Program-made: the position numbers and the translations under genes | Shown here: positions 1 to 13,600 of the stretch, in pieces | Position numbering within the stretch: position 1 is the first letter of the stretch | How the letters are laid out: every line of letters starts with the position of its first letter | Assembly: GCA_037127255.1 (NCBI GenBank) | Contig: JBANSL010000017.1 | Coordinates: 68,126,857-68,190,856 of the forward strand | DNA: 64,000 bases | Reading direction: 5' to 3' | From: Persicaria tinctoria | Taxonomy: Eukaryota > Streptophyta > Magnoliopsida > Caryophyllales > Polygonaceae | The notes under the pieces: generated by a model | What the model was told of the DNA's origin: nothing | The model's input: the letters and a program-made list of their open reading frames with translations, nothing else | Databases searched by the model: none

Positions 1-1684
1 GGTACAAGTCTGAACATAAGGTATGTTTAAAATTAAACCCTCTTTGTTGTTAATCGTAGTGTGTTATAGTTGGATTAATTAACATGTTTGTTGCATTCCA
101 GAAACTACAAAAGGCCCTGGATGCAGGAAAACCTCTTAAATCTCCGAATGCTCTGCTTATTAATGGTATTCATAGTGGTTCCGTATTCACCGGTGAAGCA
201 GGTGAAGACTAACTTTATGGTCCTTATTGATACTTAATTGATGACCAGAAACTAGATCTTAATCCCATTTGATTATATCTGTACAGGGAAAACCTACCTG
301 TTAAGAGTTTCGAATGTCGGGATGACAACTTCTATCAACATCAGAATACAAGGACACACATTAAAGCTTGTTGAAGTGGAGGGCTCCCATACTCTTCAAG
401 AGGTGTATGAGTCCCTTGATATACATGTAGGCCAATCCATGTCTTTCTTGGTCACTCTTAATGGTACGGTAAAGGACTACTTCATTGTCGCCTCTACCCG
501 TTTCACTAACCCAACCCTTAAAGTCACTGCTATCCTTCGTTATAATGGTTCAACCATCGCTGCCTCTGGACCGTTGCCTATTGGTCCTCCTCCTGAAGTT
601 GATTGGTCGTTGAAGCAAGCAAGAACAATTAGGTATTCATGATATTCCGTATTTACCTGCACTAAAAGTTATATATTTACACATCTTTTATATACTCCAA
701 AAGCCTTAATAGTTCTGTTTGATGTTTTCTTTCCTTTATATGAAGGTGGAATCTGACAGCGAATGCAGCAAGGCCGAACCCTCAAGGATCATACCATTAT
801 GGGAGCATTCCAATCACCAGGACCATAATCTTGGAAAATTCTCCGGTGGTCATAAATGGGAAGATGAGGTACTCTGTCAACGGAGTTTCATACAATAATC
901 CAGACACTCCACTGAAGCTTGCTGACTACTACAACATCAGCGGCGTGTTTAACTTGAACACAATCTCACCCACCCCAACACCTGGACTTGCAGCTCGAGG
1001 AGGAACATCTGTGTTAGGTCTCACCCTTCATGACTTCGTCGAAATGATCTTCCAAAATAATGAAGATACAATCCAGTCTTGGCACCTTGATGGCCATAGT
1101 TTCTGGACTGTAGGGTAAGCTCATCTTCTCTGTCCGTTTACTTGTTATTTTAGGCTTTACTTTCACCCCTTTCATTTAATAACCATATGTTCAATTGTAG
1201 CTAGTGATTTACAAGCTAGCTATAAAGAAGATCTTGATGACCCATTTTCCTGAATTTTTCACTCTACAACTACATACCAAATGTAACACCATTCTTTTCT
1301 ATGATTGGGGAAATTTCAGATTCGGCTCGGGTCAGTGGACATCTGATTTGAGGAATACATACAATTTGGAAGATGCAAACTCTAGAAGCACTGTCCAGGT
1401 AAACAAGACCTTCCCTTTTTTTGATATTGATCTGATCTGATCCTACAGTTTGCTGAAATTGGTGAATACTCTACTCATTTCTGCAGGTGTATCCGAAATC
1501 CTGGACCGCGATATTCATTTCTGTAGATAACAAAGGAATGTGGAATTTGAGGTCAGCAATGTGGACAAGGCGGTACCTTGGGCAGGAACTGTATGTGAGA
1601 GTCTGGAACGACGAAAGAAGCTTGTTATCAGAGAATGACATTCCTGATAATGCCCTCAAGTGTGGGAAGGCTGGTGACTTATAG
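1..1684 (+). CDS. SKU5-similar (SKS) multicopper oxidase-like protein, 3' part
   Basis: Six exons can be joined in frame: 1-20, 102-201, 287-632, 746-1114, 1320-1398 and 1487-1684, all with GT-AG introns, giving the last 369 residues before a TAG stop; the 5' part lies outside the window. The product belongs to the plant SKU5/SKS (monocopper oxidase-like, BP10/NTP303) branch of the multicopper oxidase superfamily, whose members are secreted or GPI-anchored and act in cell expansion and pollen growth. The signature strings RIQGHTLKLVEVEGSHT, QSWHLDGHSFWTVG and VYPKSWTAIFISVDNKGMWN are visible. In true laccases and ascorbate oxidases the C-terminus has an HCHxxxHxxxGM copper site; here that segment reads MWNLRSAMWTRRYLGQE, so type 1 copper binding is lost, as expected for SKS proteins. 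No frameshift is seen. The family call is firm; the individual paralogue cannot be named. Confidence 0.9.
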
Positions 1685-2079
1685 ATAGTATCTGCAGGAT
1701 TATTGCACCCTTCATGCCCATTCATCAATAAACCCTACTTTTTATATTTCAGTTTTCATTTGGGGCATCTATTAATAGAACCTTGAATGTGGTAATTGGT
1801 AAATAAAGAGAGGTCATCCGGAGTTCGAACCAGGGATTTATGAGTACTACCCACAAGTCATTTACGATTGAGCCATTCCGGAATGGTTATCTATTAATAG
1901 AACCATATCAGTCACAAAGAGGGGTGGCTTATTTGAAGTTTGGAAAGACAAATATAAGATGAAAATATAAAACCAAACATGTATTTGATCAGTATTCCCA
2001 CTGATAATTGCAGTAATAAGCTTAGTGGCAAGTTCCTTACGTAAGCCATTTCGTTTAAGCATTGTTTTGGTAAGATGGA
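1685..2079. other. 3' flank of the SKS gene, no gene seen
   Basis: This holds the probable 3' untranslated region (AATAAA-type signal near 1727-1732) and AT-rich DNA. A short stretch near 1815-1840 resembles a pol III B box, but no matching A box or tRNA cloverleaf was found. Confidence 0.5.
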
Positions 2080-3335
2080 TAAATTAAGGACTCACTTTGA
2101 TTACTCCATTAAAAGAATGGAGTTAGACCATGCTGGAGAATTTACATCAAAGTCTTTTAATGACTATTGTCAATCAATTGGTATCTTGTTGAGCACCTAG
2201 TGGCTTATGTTCATACCCAAAACGGCCTAGCAGAGTCGTTAATCAAGCGGTTAAAGATAATAGCTAGACCAATGCTAATGAAGGCTAGATTACGGCCATG
2301 CAATTTTGCATGTTGCATCTTTGTTTCGTCTTCGACCAGCCGCTGATAATAAGTTCTCTCAATTACAACTTATCTCCGAAAGAGAGCCCGATATTTCTTA
2401 TTTGAAAATTTTTGGGTGCGCGGTGTATGTTCCTATCCCCCCACCACCCAAACGAACTAATTAATGGGGCTAAAAAAAATGTTGAGTCCCCATCAATTAT
2501 TAAATACCTTGAGTCAACTTCTCTATCATTTCTAGATCCAATAACAAATGAAAGTGAACTTGAAGTTCAAAGGACTATACATTTGCAAAATGTTGCAAAT
2601 AGATTACCAAATGGGTTTGCAGTTGTCAATAAGGTGACGATGTCAAACATACGAGCTAAAAATGCACCAGCTCGATTGGAGATATCTGTAGTAACTCCAA
2701 ACCAACAAATAACAAGTGATTCTCAAGTATGCCGGAAGCGTGGGAGACCATTGGGCTCTAAGGATACAATTCCCTAGAAGAGGAAAGAGACAATAACATC
2801 ACATAAAGGTGTTGACCGTGATGTGCCAATCACTAACATCCATGAAGATATAATCCCAGAAGAGATATTATCTAAGGACCCCGAAAGCAAAGAAAATGAT
2901 GTCGAGGATAATTTTGAGATGTCAATTAACTGTGCAATAACCGGTTTGGGGTGGCATCGAAATAATATAGCCCTAGATGACATATTTGCTTATACGATGG
3001 CAATAGAAGTCATGGATGAAGATGACAATGATCCCCATACAATGGTGGAATTAATGTCAGAATCAAAATGATTGGGGGAGTTGGAAATGTGCAATCAAAG
3101 TAGAGCTGGATTCATTAAACAAACACAGTGTTTTTTGACCGATAGCTCCAACACCAAAAGGTGTAAAACCAGTCGGCTTTAAGTGGGTGTTCGTACGAAA
3201 ACACAATGAGTGTAATGAAGTAGTAAGATATAAAATCAGACTCGTTGCACAAGGCTCTTCAGAAAAGCCCGGAGTGGATTATATAGAAACGTATTCACCT
3301 GTAGTAGATGCGACAACACTTAAATTCTTAGGCGT
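2080..3335 (+). mobile_element. Decayed Ty1/copia retrotransposon pol fragment
   Basis: The plus strand carries pieces of a copia polyprotein in several frames. At about 2100-2300 is the integrase core (RMELDHAGEFTSKSFNDYC, then VHTQNGLAESLIKRLK), broken by stops. About 2330-2450 gives the downstream integrase segment ending in YLKIFGCAVYVPIP. 2412-2777 and 2823-3071 are the variable linker, and 3180-3330 is the start of the reverse transcriptase (GFKWVFVRKHNECNE, then RLVAQGSSEKPGVDYIETYSPV). Gag, protease, the YVDD region, RNase H and both LTRs are missing, so it is a truncated relic. The right edge abuts the segment that repeats the RDR1-A 3' flank. Family identity is clear from integrase and RT motif order. 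Confidence 0.85.
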
Positions 3336-3344
3336 TTGCGTGCG

Positions 3345-3705
3345 AAAGCTGTAACCGTAAGCTGGGCGGTTCATTTGGCACCAAGAAACAATCTTTCGTC
3401 GTTGATTTGTGTTTGTGATTGATTACTTGTGATGCAAAGGAAATGGATATTCGAAATTGAACCAAAATAACCCTTATCATTCTCAAGTTTCGAACTCGAG
3501 ACCTCTCAACAAAGAGTTTTTTTTGTCAACTTATTTCACGCCTATGAGAAACGAAGCTTGATGAAGTTTATGGTCGTGAATTGTGACGGATAGGGAGGTC
3601 ATTTTATTTTACAATTTCTATGGGATTTGAAAAAGTTTATGTAACAAAATTTGTTTTTATAAATCTTTTTTCCCCATTAATTGCTCGAATTCAAGTTCAA
3701 TAAAA
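3345..3705 (+). repeat. Duplicate of the DNA 3' of RDR1-A
   Basis: This segment aligns collinearly with about 16460-16815, starting around the shared string CGGTTCATTTG and continuing through the shared GACCTCTCAACAA string to the ATTCAAGTTCAA string. Small indels and substitutions separate the two. The partner lies about 330 bp downstream of the RDR1-A stop. It may mark the right end of a lost RDR1 unit, or it may be a dispersed repeat present twice. Confidence 0.75.
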
Positions 3706-4254
3706 GATAAAAAATGAAAACATAAAGTCTACTAGCAACGTGTATTTTGTTTACGTTTTGATCCGAAACTAAAAACACCTTAGATCAAAATATAGTGGGA
3801 GATGTTCAGCACAACAGCTGTCCCTAAACGCCGCTCGCAACCCCATTGGAGAATGGCCGCTTGCAAACACCGCTTGCAACTGTCGCTCGACTCTAACCGC
3901 CGCTCGATTATAACAACCTCTCCCGCCGCAAGATTCCTCGACTTTATTGTCATCGATCAGAACCGCGAGAATCGGCTCACAACTCCTCGCAATCGCGAGG
4001 CAAAATTGAAAGATATTCATATCGTCTCCACCAGGTCGCAACCAAAAAACATCCCTTACTTGCTTCGCCGAGGAAGCCGACAATGCTTGCATCACTGCCG
4101 TTCTATGTTACTATAAATCTATTTAAGAATGTAATATATTGTCATCCATCTTACCAATAGACAAAGAATATCTTGCGGATAGACATTCCCAAATGAAAAT
4201 CATGCAAATGAATCCCTGGGAAATTTCCGAATCTGAGCCTATCATAACCGTCAT
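3706..4254. other. Intergenic DNA with unassigned GC-richer segment
   Basis: About 3800-4110 is clearly more GC-rich than its surroundings, and both strands are open (about 104-108 codons). I recognise no family in either translation, so I do not call a gene. It could be a worn fragment of a transposon or gene. Confidence 0.4.
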
Positions 4255-4397
4255 AAACAAGCTGGGCAGCTCGAGCTATGCTCGAGTTCGGCTCGTACTG
4301 GTTATTTACTAAATAAGTTGAGTATGAACAAAATTTTAAACCAGTTTAAAGATTTGCTCGACTTAGTTAAAGCTCGAATTTTATGAACTTTACAAAA

Positions 4398-5430
4398 TTT
4401 ACTCTAAGAGCACTTTTAACGGTGTGCTTTTTGGGATGTTAAAGGTAAAAAAAATAATAAAATATAGAGGAGAGGGGATTTCGGATGCTTGTGGGGAGCA
4501 AAATTGGCATCGATGCCAATTTTCCCAATCGACAGCTGGCGCCATGCGACTGGCCGGCCTGACGCAAAGCTGCAGCAGGGGCGGACAGGTGTCGCCACAA
4601 CACAGGCTGGGGGACGAGCGGCTCAGATTGAAAGCCACGGACGGCTGAGATGCAATCTGGCCGATGTAAATTAAATTCAAATAATGCTAATTTTGCTATG
4701 TAAAATGTAAAAATTTGTTTAAAAAAAATTACCAAAATACTAGATTCATTTTTCTCTACACATAGACATCAAATTTGAATATGTTTCGATGTAATTTGGA
4801 AAAAAATGATTTATTTTGATGTAATTATATTGTAATTTTGATCGGTAAATTAGATCTTGGTCATTCGGTGTCCGATTGCTTATTATAATACCTTTCCGGA
4901 TAGAGAATTGCGTCACGAACAAAACACACGGCTACGCCGTGATGTACGGGATTTTTAAGCCATTTGGGGTCGTTTCAGAGCTCAAATTTGGGTTTTACTG
5001 TGTTCGAAAATTTCTGGCATTTTTCAAAACTTCATATCGAGTCCAGTTAATTTTTTTTTTGTTCGTAACACACTTCATTAAATTTTTTTAATCAATGAAG
5101 TTTTCTATTTTATTTTAAATCAAAATTTTATAATTACAATTTATTATTTAAATACTAATATAATATTATAATCATATTATAAACATGTTGGAAATAATTG
5201 TTATAGAAGGGTATATTCGTAAATTGAATTGGTTAAAAAAGATGGATTGTGGGATGCTTGGGATGCTATTGTTAAACTGGAAAAATTGGGAAATGGATGC
5301 TATGCTGATGTGGCGGTGAGAGATGAATAAAAAAGTAGTAATTTTAGTATCTTGAATAGTAACTGATAAACATGGTCTAAATTACTATGTTAAGAGCAAA
5401 TAGGTTGCTTAATACACAGATATAAAAGCC
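4398..5430. mobile_element. Insertion-like segment in the RDR1-A 5' flank
   Basis: DNA on both sides aligns with the flank upstream of RDR1-B (about 19860-20100), which lacks this roughly 1-kb segment. The left edge reads like the outer part of small plant DNA transposons (AAGAGCACTTTTAACGGTG). The inside holds a GC-rich block with the palindrome GGCATCGATGCC at about 4506 and repeated GGGATGCT words near 5252-5264. I could not define matching terminal inverted repeats, so the class is open. Confidence 0.4.
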
Positions 5431-6408
5431 CTGTACGAGTTCATTCATTTACGAAATAAGCCGAGTATTAACACAATTTCAAACTCGATTCCAAATTTAG
5501 GTTTGGCTTGAACATGAACAAGTAATCCTCAACTCATTCGGATTGAATAACCGTCCTTGTTAACTCCATCCTAAACCGAGCAGAACCGGTCTAAAACAAA
5601 ACCCGGTTCGCCCTCTCCTTCTGTCGCCATCCACATCTCCCACCTTAAATAAGATGACCGGGACAAGGAAAGCGAAAGACGACGACGGATAAAGCTAAAA
5701 AGACTGACTTGACGTTGACGAATGACAACACAGAGGATCTCCCCATAGTCTCCGCTGATCACTCCCACTCCCTTGCTCTCCAAGGCACGGACGCCATAGC
5801 TTTTGCTTTCTTCCTCCTCTTCAGTTCGGTTCGCTCTCTCTCTCTGAACTTCAAGATTAGGTTTCTTTCCAATGCCGTGACAGTACGAATTTTTTTTTTT
5901 AAAAAGTTTGCTTCCTTCATTGTAATGGCTGATCGCTGATTTTATCTTGTACTTGTTTGATTACTCTCAGCGAAGCGCGAATTTAGGAAGCGAGTTTAGT
6001 GAAAGTCATTTTCTAGTATGATTCGCGCTTGTAGATTCTCCGTTTTCACTTCATCAAGTTCCGATTTACCTGATATGTTTCGTTTTTGCTCGCCTTTTTT
6101 CCTTTTCGGTATACTGTTACTTCAATTCAGTAGCTTTTCTTTTCGAGTTAAAAATCTTGTTTGTGTCGATGAAAGAGACGAAATTTCCGGCTAGGTTTTC
6201 TGTGGCTTTGATCAATGTTGCCGGAACCTCTAATCTGAAACAGACATCTCCATTATCCGTGTTTAGCATCAATCCAGTAAATTTTGTAGTTAAAAATCTT
6301 GTTGTTTTTATGAAATCCTTGTTTCCTGCTATTTTTAACTGAAAGTATTTCAAGTATCTGACCTTGAGTTAGTGTGATTATCACAGGAGGCTGGATTTGG
6401 CTTGAGAA
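5431..6408 (+). promoter_or_regulatory. RDR1-A 5' flank and leader with 5'UTR intron
   Basis: This is collinear with about 20010-21059 upstream of RDR1-B, including the shared ACCCGGTTCGCCCTCT block and the ATCCACATCTCCCACC block. A leader intron is predicted from 5883 to 6386, with an acceptor TCACAG just upstream of the ATG at 6409. Homology between the copies shows the duplication took in promoter and leader as well as coding DNA. Confidence 0.65.
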
Positions 6409-9400
6409 ATGGGTAGGACGATTCAAGTTTCTGGATTCCCTTCTTCAGCATCGGCTGAACAAGTGAGAAGTTTCCTGGAGAACCTAGTTGGAGCAGGCAC
6501 TGTAGTGGCTTTGAAGTTAAGGCCCTTCAAAACTGGTGCTGGAAGAAGATTTTTTGCCATTGTTCAGTTTGTTACTGAGGATAATGCTAGACAAGTTCTT
6601 ACTTTACCTGCTTGCACCATTTGGTATGGTTCTAACTATTTAAAGACTAGAGAGATGGAAAAAGACATAATTCCAACACCGAGAACCTATCAGCAAACAA
6701 TGCAATGCATAGAGCTGAATTTTGGATGTCAGGTGTCAGCGGACAAATTTTTGGTCCTTGCCCGGGAAACAAATGTTCGTCTAGATGTTGGGTTCGGACT
6801 AAAAAAGTTATACTTCCATGTAATCCGTCATGGCATTGAGTATAAATTGGAGCTTAGATATGGGGATTTATGGCAAATTCAGCTGCGTCATCCACTTGGT
6901 CGTCATTCAAAATATTTGCTGATTCAGGTTCGTTTTCTTAGTTTGTTGTGAAATGATCAATTTGGAACTCTAGGCCTTTGATGTGGAATAGGAAAGATTC
7001 AACTTCATTTTTATATGATTCACTTTAATATAAGTATGAATGATAAAGTGATAAACTATATGTTTGAGAAAATAAGAAAAGATTAAATTTGCTGACAAAG
7101 AGTTGAATGTGACTGGAATGGGTTTAAATTAAGAGATAGAGGCTTGAGGAAAGTACATTTTACATAGTTTTATGTCCTTTTCTTTTAAAAGGCCTGGCTA
7201 TTATATTTTGCACCTATTGAGAAGACAAAGAATAACCCACAAGAAAATTTCGATTTACAATATCCAATTTAAGCACAACCAGTTTAGTTTTCTTTTTGGT
7301 GTTTTCCGATGAGGTATCTTAAATCATGCATATGCTAATCTGACTTAAATTTTCTTCCTTTTGGATAGTTACTCGGTGCTCCTCGGATATTTAAGAAGGT
7401 TGAAAGTAGCTCTGATGACATATATGGAAATTCTCTCCTCAATTATTATACGGAACCTCAGGATGATCAATATGTCCGTACAACTGACTTTACAGTTGGA
7501 GCCTGCATAGGTCAATCATCAGGTGTCTGTTTGGAGGTTCCATTTTCATATCCACTTTCTTGCTTCAAGGAAAACTTCCCATATTATGAGGAAAAAGACG
7601 GGCAATTCATTCTAGAGCATGGCAATTCTTTCAGCACCAACCAGCAACTTGTCCCTCTTGTTGCTCCTGCAAGAGGTGTTTACTTGCCATTTGCAGTCTT
7701 CTTCAGGGTGAATATGCTACTTCAGAATGGATGTCTTTCTGGGCCAACACTGGGCACTAGTTTCTTCCAGCTACTAGATCCTCGGCAAATTGATATTTCC
7801 TGCATAGAGTTTGCCCTTGAGAAGCTTTACTACGTGAAGGAATGCTGCTATGATCCTGTCAGCTGGCTTCTTGAGCAATATAGAAAATATAATAATGCCG
7901 CGAGACCCCCTAAGGATCCTTCTATCTCTTTGGATGATGGGTTAGTATACACCCGCAGAATTCAAGTTACTCCTTGCAAAGTATACTTTTGTGGTCCAGA
8001 GGTGAATCTATCCAATCGAGTCTTACGAATGTATCCGGGTGATATTGATAATTTCATCCGTGTTTCTTTTGTTGACGAGGATATGGAGAAGCTCTATTCA
8101 TCTGACTTGTCTTCACGCGTTGCCACTCTATTCGAAGATAAACATACTGCCATTTACAAGAGAATCCTTTCGACACTTGAAAATGGCATAGCTGTTGGGG
8201 GTAAGCATTTTGAATTTCTTGCCTTCTCATCTAGCCAATTACGTGAAAACTCTCTCTGGATGTTTGCTTCACGACCTGGACTATCAGCTGCTCAGATAAG
8301 GGAAAGGCTGGGTGACTTTTCTCAAATTAAAAATGTGGCAAAATATGCAGCCAGATTAGGTCAGTCTCTCAGCTCATCCAAAGAAACTTTTACTGTTCAA
8401 AGGCATGAAATGGAAGTGATTTCTGATATAGAGATTGGGTTTGGGGCAAACAAGTATGTTTTCTCAGATGGAATTGGTAAAATATCTTCTGATTTTGCGC
8501 GGAAAGTGGCTCGAAAATGCGTTCATGATAATTATTTTCCCTCCGCTTATCAAATCAGATATGCTGGCTAGAAAGGTGTTGTTGCTGTTGATCCTACATC
8601 AACAATGAAATTATCATTGCGAAAAAGCATGTGTAAGTTTGAATCAAATGAAATCAAGTTGGATGTCTTGGCATACAGCAAATATCAACCCTGTTATCTG
8701 AACCGTCAGTTAATTACTCTTCTGTCCACTTTGGGGGTCAATGATTATGCTTTTGAAAGAAAGCAAAAGGAAGCTGTGGATAGGCTGGATGCTATCTTAA
8801 CCGATCCCCTGATTGCTCGGGAAGCTCTAGATCAAATGGCTCCTGGGGAGAACAGCAACATTCTCAAGCACATGATTGGCTGTGGTTACAAGCCTGATGC
8901 TGAGCCATATCTTTCCATGATGCTTCAAGTTTTCTGCTCAACGAAGTTGCTGGAGTTGCGTACTAAGACTAGGATATTTATTCCCAAGGGAAGATCAATG
9001 ATGGGGTGTCTAGATGAAACTCGGACCCTTGAATATGGTCAAGTATTTTTGCAATTTCTAAACCTACAGTCGGGAGTTCCTATGATTTTCGGAGGTCCAA
9101 CGATTCTGTTACTGATGGATCTGAACGTGATACTCGCATTATCACAGGAAGGGTAGTTGTTGCAAAGAATCCGTGCCTCCATCCTGGTGATGTGCGTGTG
9201 CTGTGGGCAGTGAATGTACCAGCACTGCATCACATGGTGGATTGTGTTGTCTTCCCGCAAAAAGGAAAAAGGTATTGCCTAGATTAGTAGATTCTAACAT
9301 TGAAAAAGGTCTTGGGTGTTTTTTTTTCTGGCTCATTTGTCACATATCTCCACTATATAATCGAGCTTGAGCTCATGAATCTATCTGGACTCGAGACCCA

Positions 9401-10650
9401 TGATTACTGTATACATGTCTGCTCAGCTGGTATTACTACATGTCTACATGTATCATGTATGTCCTTGTTACATTTTTTGTGTGAAGTTTGCATCATTTGG
9501 GGTATTTGTTAATTCTAAAATTGCGCTGCTGTCACACGTCTATTTATGCTGAACATCTTACAGTTTGAAATGTTCTCTTTACCAGGCCTCACCCAAATGA
9601 ATGCTCGGGAAGTGACCTCGATGGTGATATATACTTTGTCTCTTGGGACCTTGACTTGATACCACCGAGAATGGCTGAGCCAATGGATTACACACCTGCA
9701 GGTGCTGTGGTCCTGGATCATGAAGTTACTATTAGGGTAATCTTTCCAACTTGCCTTCTCAATTTTCCAATCGCGTCACACAAAACTGGTGTTCCTGGAG
9801 TTAACATCTGAACATTGTGCCAATTAACATCCATGCACAATAACTTTTCATTATTCGATCATTCTTAGCTTAAATTGACTGGAAACCAAGTGAATTGGCT
9901 TGATAGCTATAAAGTAGAAATGGGTAGCAGAACATGACATAGAACTCGGAAAATTGCCAAACGAGGATTCAGTGTTGATAGGCAAGTATAAATACCAATA
10001 TCCACCACTCCTACCTCTGATAGGACACCCTGCTGAAACCATCTGTTTTGTTTGCTATGCTCGATTGCCAGAATAGCCGAGGTGGCAGGTTAAGGGATGT
10101 GGTGGGAATCAGTATCCAATGTCTATCACTTTAAGATTGATGAATGAACAACAAGGGCTCATATAGACTATGCAAATGTTTGATCTGCTAAAAACTCACG
10201 ATTTCTTTTTTTTTTTGATTTTAAAGGTTAATATATTGCAAGTAAAGAAAGTAATTACATAGTACAAAAGGTGCGGTTTGATGATGTGAGTCACCAGACC
10301 GAGGCAACCAAAATCATGGAACAAATATGTTGTTCCAATCGATGGGTGTGTTGAGCGTAAGGCTCAGGGTAACCCCATGTCTCTTCAAGCCAAGGCTATC
10401 CGAAGTCGGGCCTACCCCCTAGTTTTGTGAGAATGGAAATCCCCCTTCGGCTATGCCATCAAGGGATTTACATACCCACAAACTAGCACACCTAAACAAT
10501 AGGCTCCCTCTTGCTACCTAATATGGAAGTTAAGCATACATACGGGCCTGTGAGCCTTAAGAGAACTAGTCTTAGGAAGGTTTAGAGAGAGCAAAATTAC
10601 AAGGTGTAAACCATCCTTCCTATATTCTGAAGTCAAGCCAAAAACAGTAG

Positions 10651-13600
10651 CTAGGCAGAGCCTCTTGTAGCTTGGATTAAACCATCCTGTAGAGCCATTC
10701 CTGGTCTGAAGTGCAAGCCAAAATCATGTGAGAGAGCTTTGCAGACATGTAGCTTGATTAGATGGACGATTTCTTCCACACTTTTGCTTGAATTTTCATA
10801 GATTTTCTCATTCCTTGATCTCCAGATGAGATAGACAGTGGCTGCAAGTGCAATCCTTTTAGCTTTGGAGCTCCATCCATTTCCTCTTGCCTCCTTTTTA
10901 AGCCATTTGAGCCCACTTCTGAGGGTACTCATTCCTCTCCAAAGTCCAAGCCAAGTCCTTACCCGTGACCACACATTTCTGGAGAAATTACAAGCAAAAA
11001 AGAGGTGTAGGTGGGATTCCTGATATTGATTACAGAATTGGCAGTTTAAGTCAACTTCCCCGAATTTGTTTAGGTCCCTTGTAGCAAGTCTTCCCTTAGC
11101 AGCCAGCCATAGAATGAAAGAGTGTTTTGGAACAATTGCATTGTCCCAAACCACAGATGCCCAGGGTGGTTTAGGAGCCCTCCTTCTGAAGTGGTTGTAA
11201 GCTGTTTGGATATTGAATTTTCCATCCTGTGCCCAACTGTTGAGTAGATCAGATGCTCCTTGTGCAGTACCTGTGGATGTTAGAAGAGCAGTCCTAATAG
11301 ACAGGAGTTTTTTAATCAAGGGGGAGTCATTTTTGTCATGAACCTCCCAGTTCCACAGATTTACATGTTTAAGATATTGATGGTGTACCCACCTAATCCA
11401 TAGGCTATCTTTCTTCCTATCAATATTCCATAAAATTCTAGCAAGAAATGCATGATTCCAGATTTTCAAATCTTTTAAACCAAGCCCCCCCTCTTCTTTT
11501 GGTAAACAAACATCTTTCCATTTGATTCTATGAGATTTCCAGAGAAACTTAGCACAGAGGCTGTTAATCTTGTCAATGAGATTAGAGGGGGAGGGGACAA
11601 TGGATAGCCAGAAGGCACTTATACCTTGAAGAACTGACCTGATGAGTTCCACCTTTCCAGCATAAGAGAGGGTTTTGGAATTCCAGTAACTGATGTTAGC
11701 TAGGATTTTGTCAAGAAAAGGGGAAAACTGTGAGATTGTGAGCCTCCCGGATGAGATGGGAATGCCTAGGTATCTGAAGGGGAAGGATCCTTGGGAGAAT
11801 CCTGATCTTGAGGCAAGGAAGGCTTTGTCTGCAGCTGTAGCTCCTGCTAAAAAGTAGGAAGATTTGGAGGGACTGATCTCCAACCCTGAGACTTCAGAAA
11901 AATGAGTGAGAGCATCTAATAAAATAGTCATTGAACTCTTGTCTCCTCTAGACATTAGCAGTAGATCATCTGCATAAGCAAGGTGAGAGATTTGTAGGTT
12001 TTCACATTTAGGGTGGAATTTAAAACCTGGTAATCTTGTCCTACATTTTAAAATTCTAGAAAGGTAATCCACAGAAAGGACAAAGATTAGAGGTGATATA
12101 GGGTCACCTTGTCTTAGTCCCCTTTTTCCTTGGAAGAATCCCTGCATTGAACCATTTATGCTAATAGAATATGAAGGTGAACATATGCATTCCAGAATCC
12201 AGTGAGTGAACAGAGGAGGAAAATTTAAGTGGTGAAGCATCTGTTTTATAAAGCTCCATGATATTGTATCATAGGCTTTCTTTAGGTCAAGATTCAAGAT
12301 GCATCTAGGACTTATTCTCTTCCTCGTGTATTTCCTTATTAGTTCTTGGAGGAGAAAAATATTTTCATTCATAGCTCTTCCTTCAATAAACCCAATCTGT
12401 GAGGGTGAAATTAGATTTTTCAAGATGGGAGAGAGCCTAGCTGCAAGAATTTTGGTGATAATTTTGTAGGATATGTTACAGCAAGAGATAGGCCTATAGT
12501 CACCAACTGTTTTTGGGTTTGGGGTTTTGGCAATCAGGGCAATGGAGGTATGGTTAGCCTGTTTGATTAGTTTACCCGAGTAGAAGAATTCCAGGACAGC
12601 ATTTGTAAGTTGGGTGCCAGTTATGCTCCAGGTGTCTTTAAAGAATTTTGAAGTGTAGCCATCAGGGCCGGGGGACTTATCATCACCAATGTTCCACAAT
12701 GCAGCTTTGATTTCTTCAGGGGAGATAGGACTTATAAGTTGAGGGTGGGTGTCCATACTGAGGATAGCACCACCATCTCTTACTAATCTGGCATCAACAT
12801 CTGAGGTCATTTTTTCAGTACCCAGCAAACCAGTATAGAATTGCACAAATTCTTCAGCAACCTCATTCAGAGACATGGTTTCCATACCATTATCTTTAAC
12901 CAGGGAACTCACGTGATTCCTCTTCATGTTTTTCCTCATAACACCATGGAAATAGGCATTACATTTATCACTCTCAAAGATATGTTTAGTTTTTGCAAGC
13001 TGTGATAAGAATTTGAATTCAGCCTCTTTTAGTCTATTAGCTTTTTTCTTGGCAGTTTCCAGGGCTAGAGCTAGTTCAGGAGAGTTAGAATCATTCCTCA
13101 GATCCATAAAAGCTTTCTCATAGTCAGTCTCTGCATCTTTAGCTCTATTACTGATATTTGAGAATTGATTTCTGTTGAGGGCCTGTAGAGTTTTTTTAAG
13201 ATTTTGGAGCTTCTTGCAGAGAAGGTATTGCTGGGATCCATGTCTGTTGTGAGCCCAGTTATCTTGTACCAATTGTTGAAAATTATCACTCTGACTCCAC
13301 ATGTTGAAGTATTTGAAAGGGGGTTTATTATATCTTTGCTGCTCAAGCACCTCCACAAGAACTTGGCAATGGTCACAAAAGGACTTTGGTAGGATAAAGT
13401 TTGCTTTACAGTAGAGGTTTAAAGTGTCCCAGTGACCATTAACCATCACTCTATCAATTTTGGTCGATTTCTTCCCTTTAAACCATGTGTGATCTAAACC
13501 ATCACTGACAGAATCATGAAGATCTAACTCTGCACAAAGATCCCATAAATCAGAAATTTCATAGGCAGTAACAGTAGCCCCATGTTTCCTTTCACAGGAT

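Noticed and set aside
1815..1840. B-box-like GAGTTCGAACC string, possible tRNA or SINE
   Set aside because: No A box at the right distance and no cloverleaf or poly(A)/poly(T) end. Similar words near 3490 and 16620 are on diverged repeats and also lack partners.
3769..4116. Overlapping open frames on both strands (about 104-108 codons)
   Set aside because: No recognisable domain on either strand; the GC-richer composition explains the lack of stops. Recorded as unassigned DNA.
4398..5405. TAAGAGCA at both ends of the insertion as an 8-bp hAT duplication
   Set aside because: The sequences just inside the two copies are not inverted repeats of each other, so the 8-bp match may be chance.
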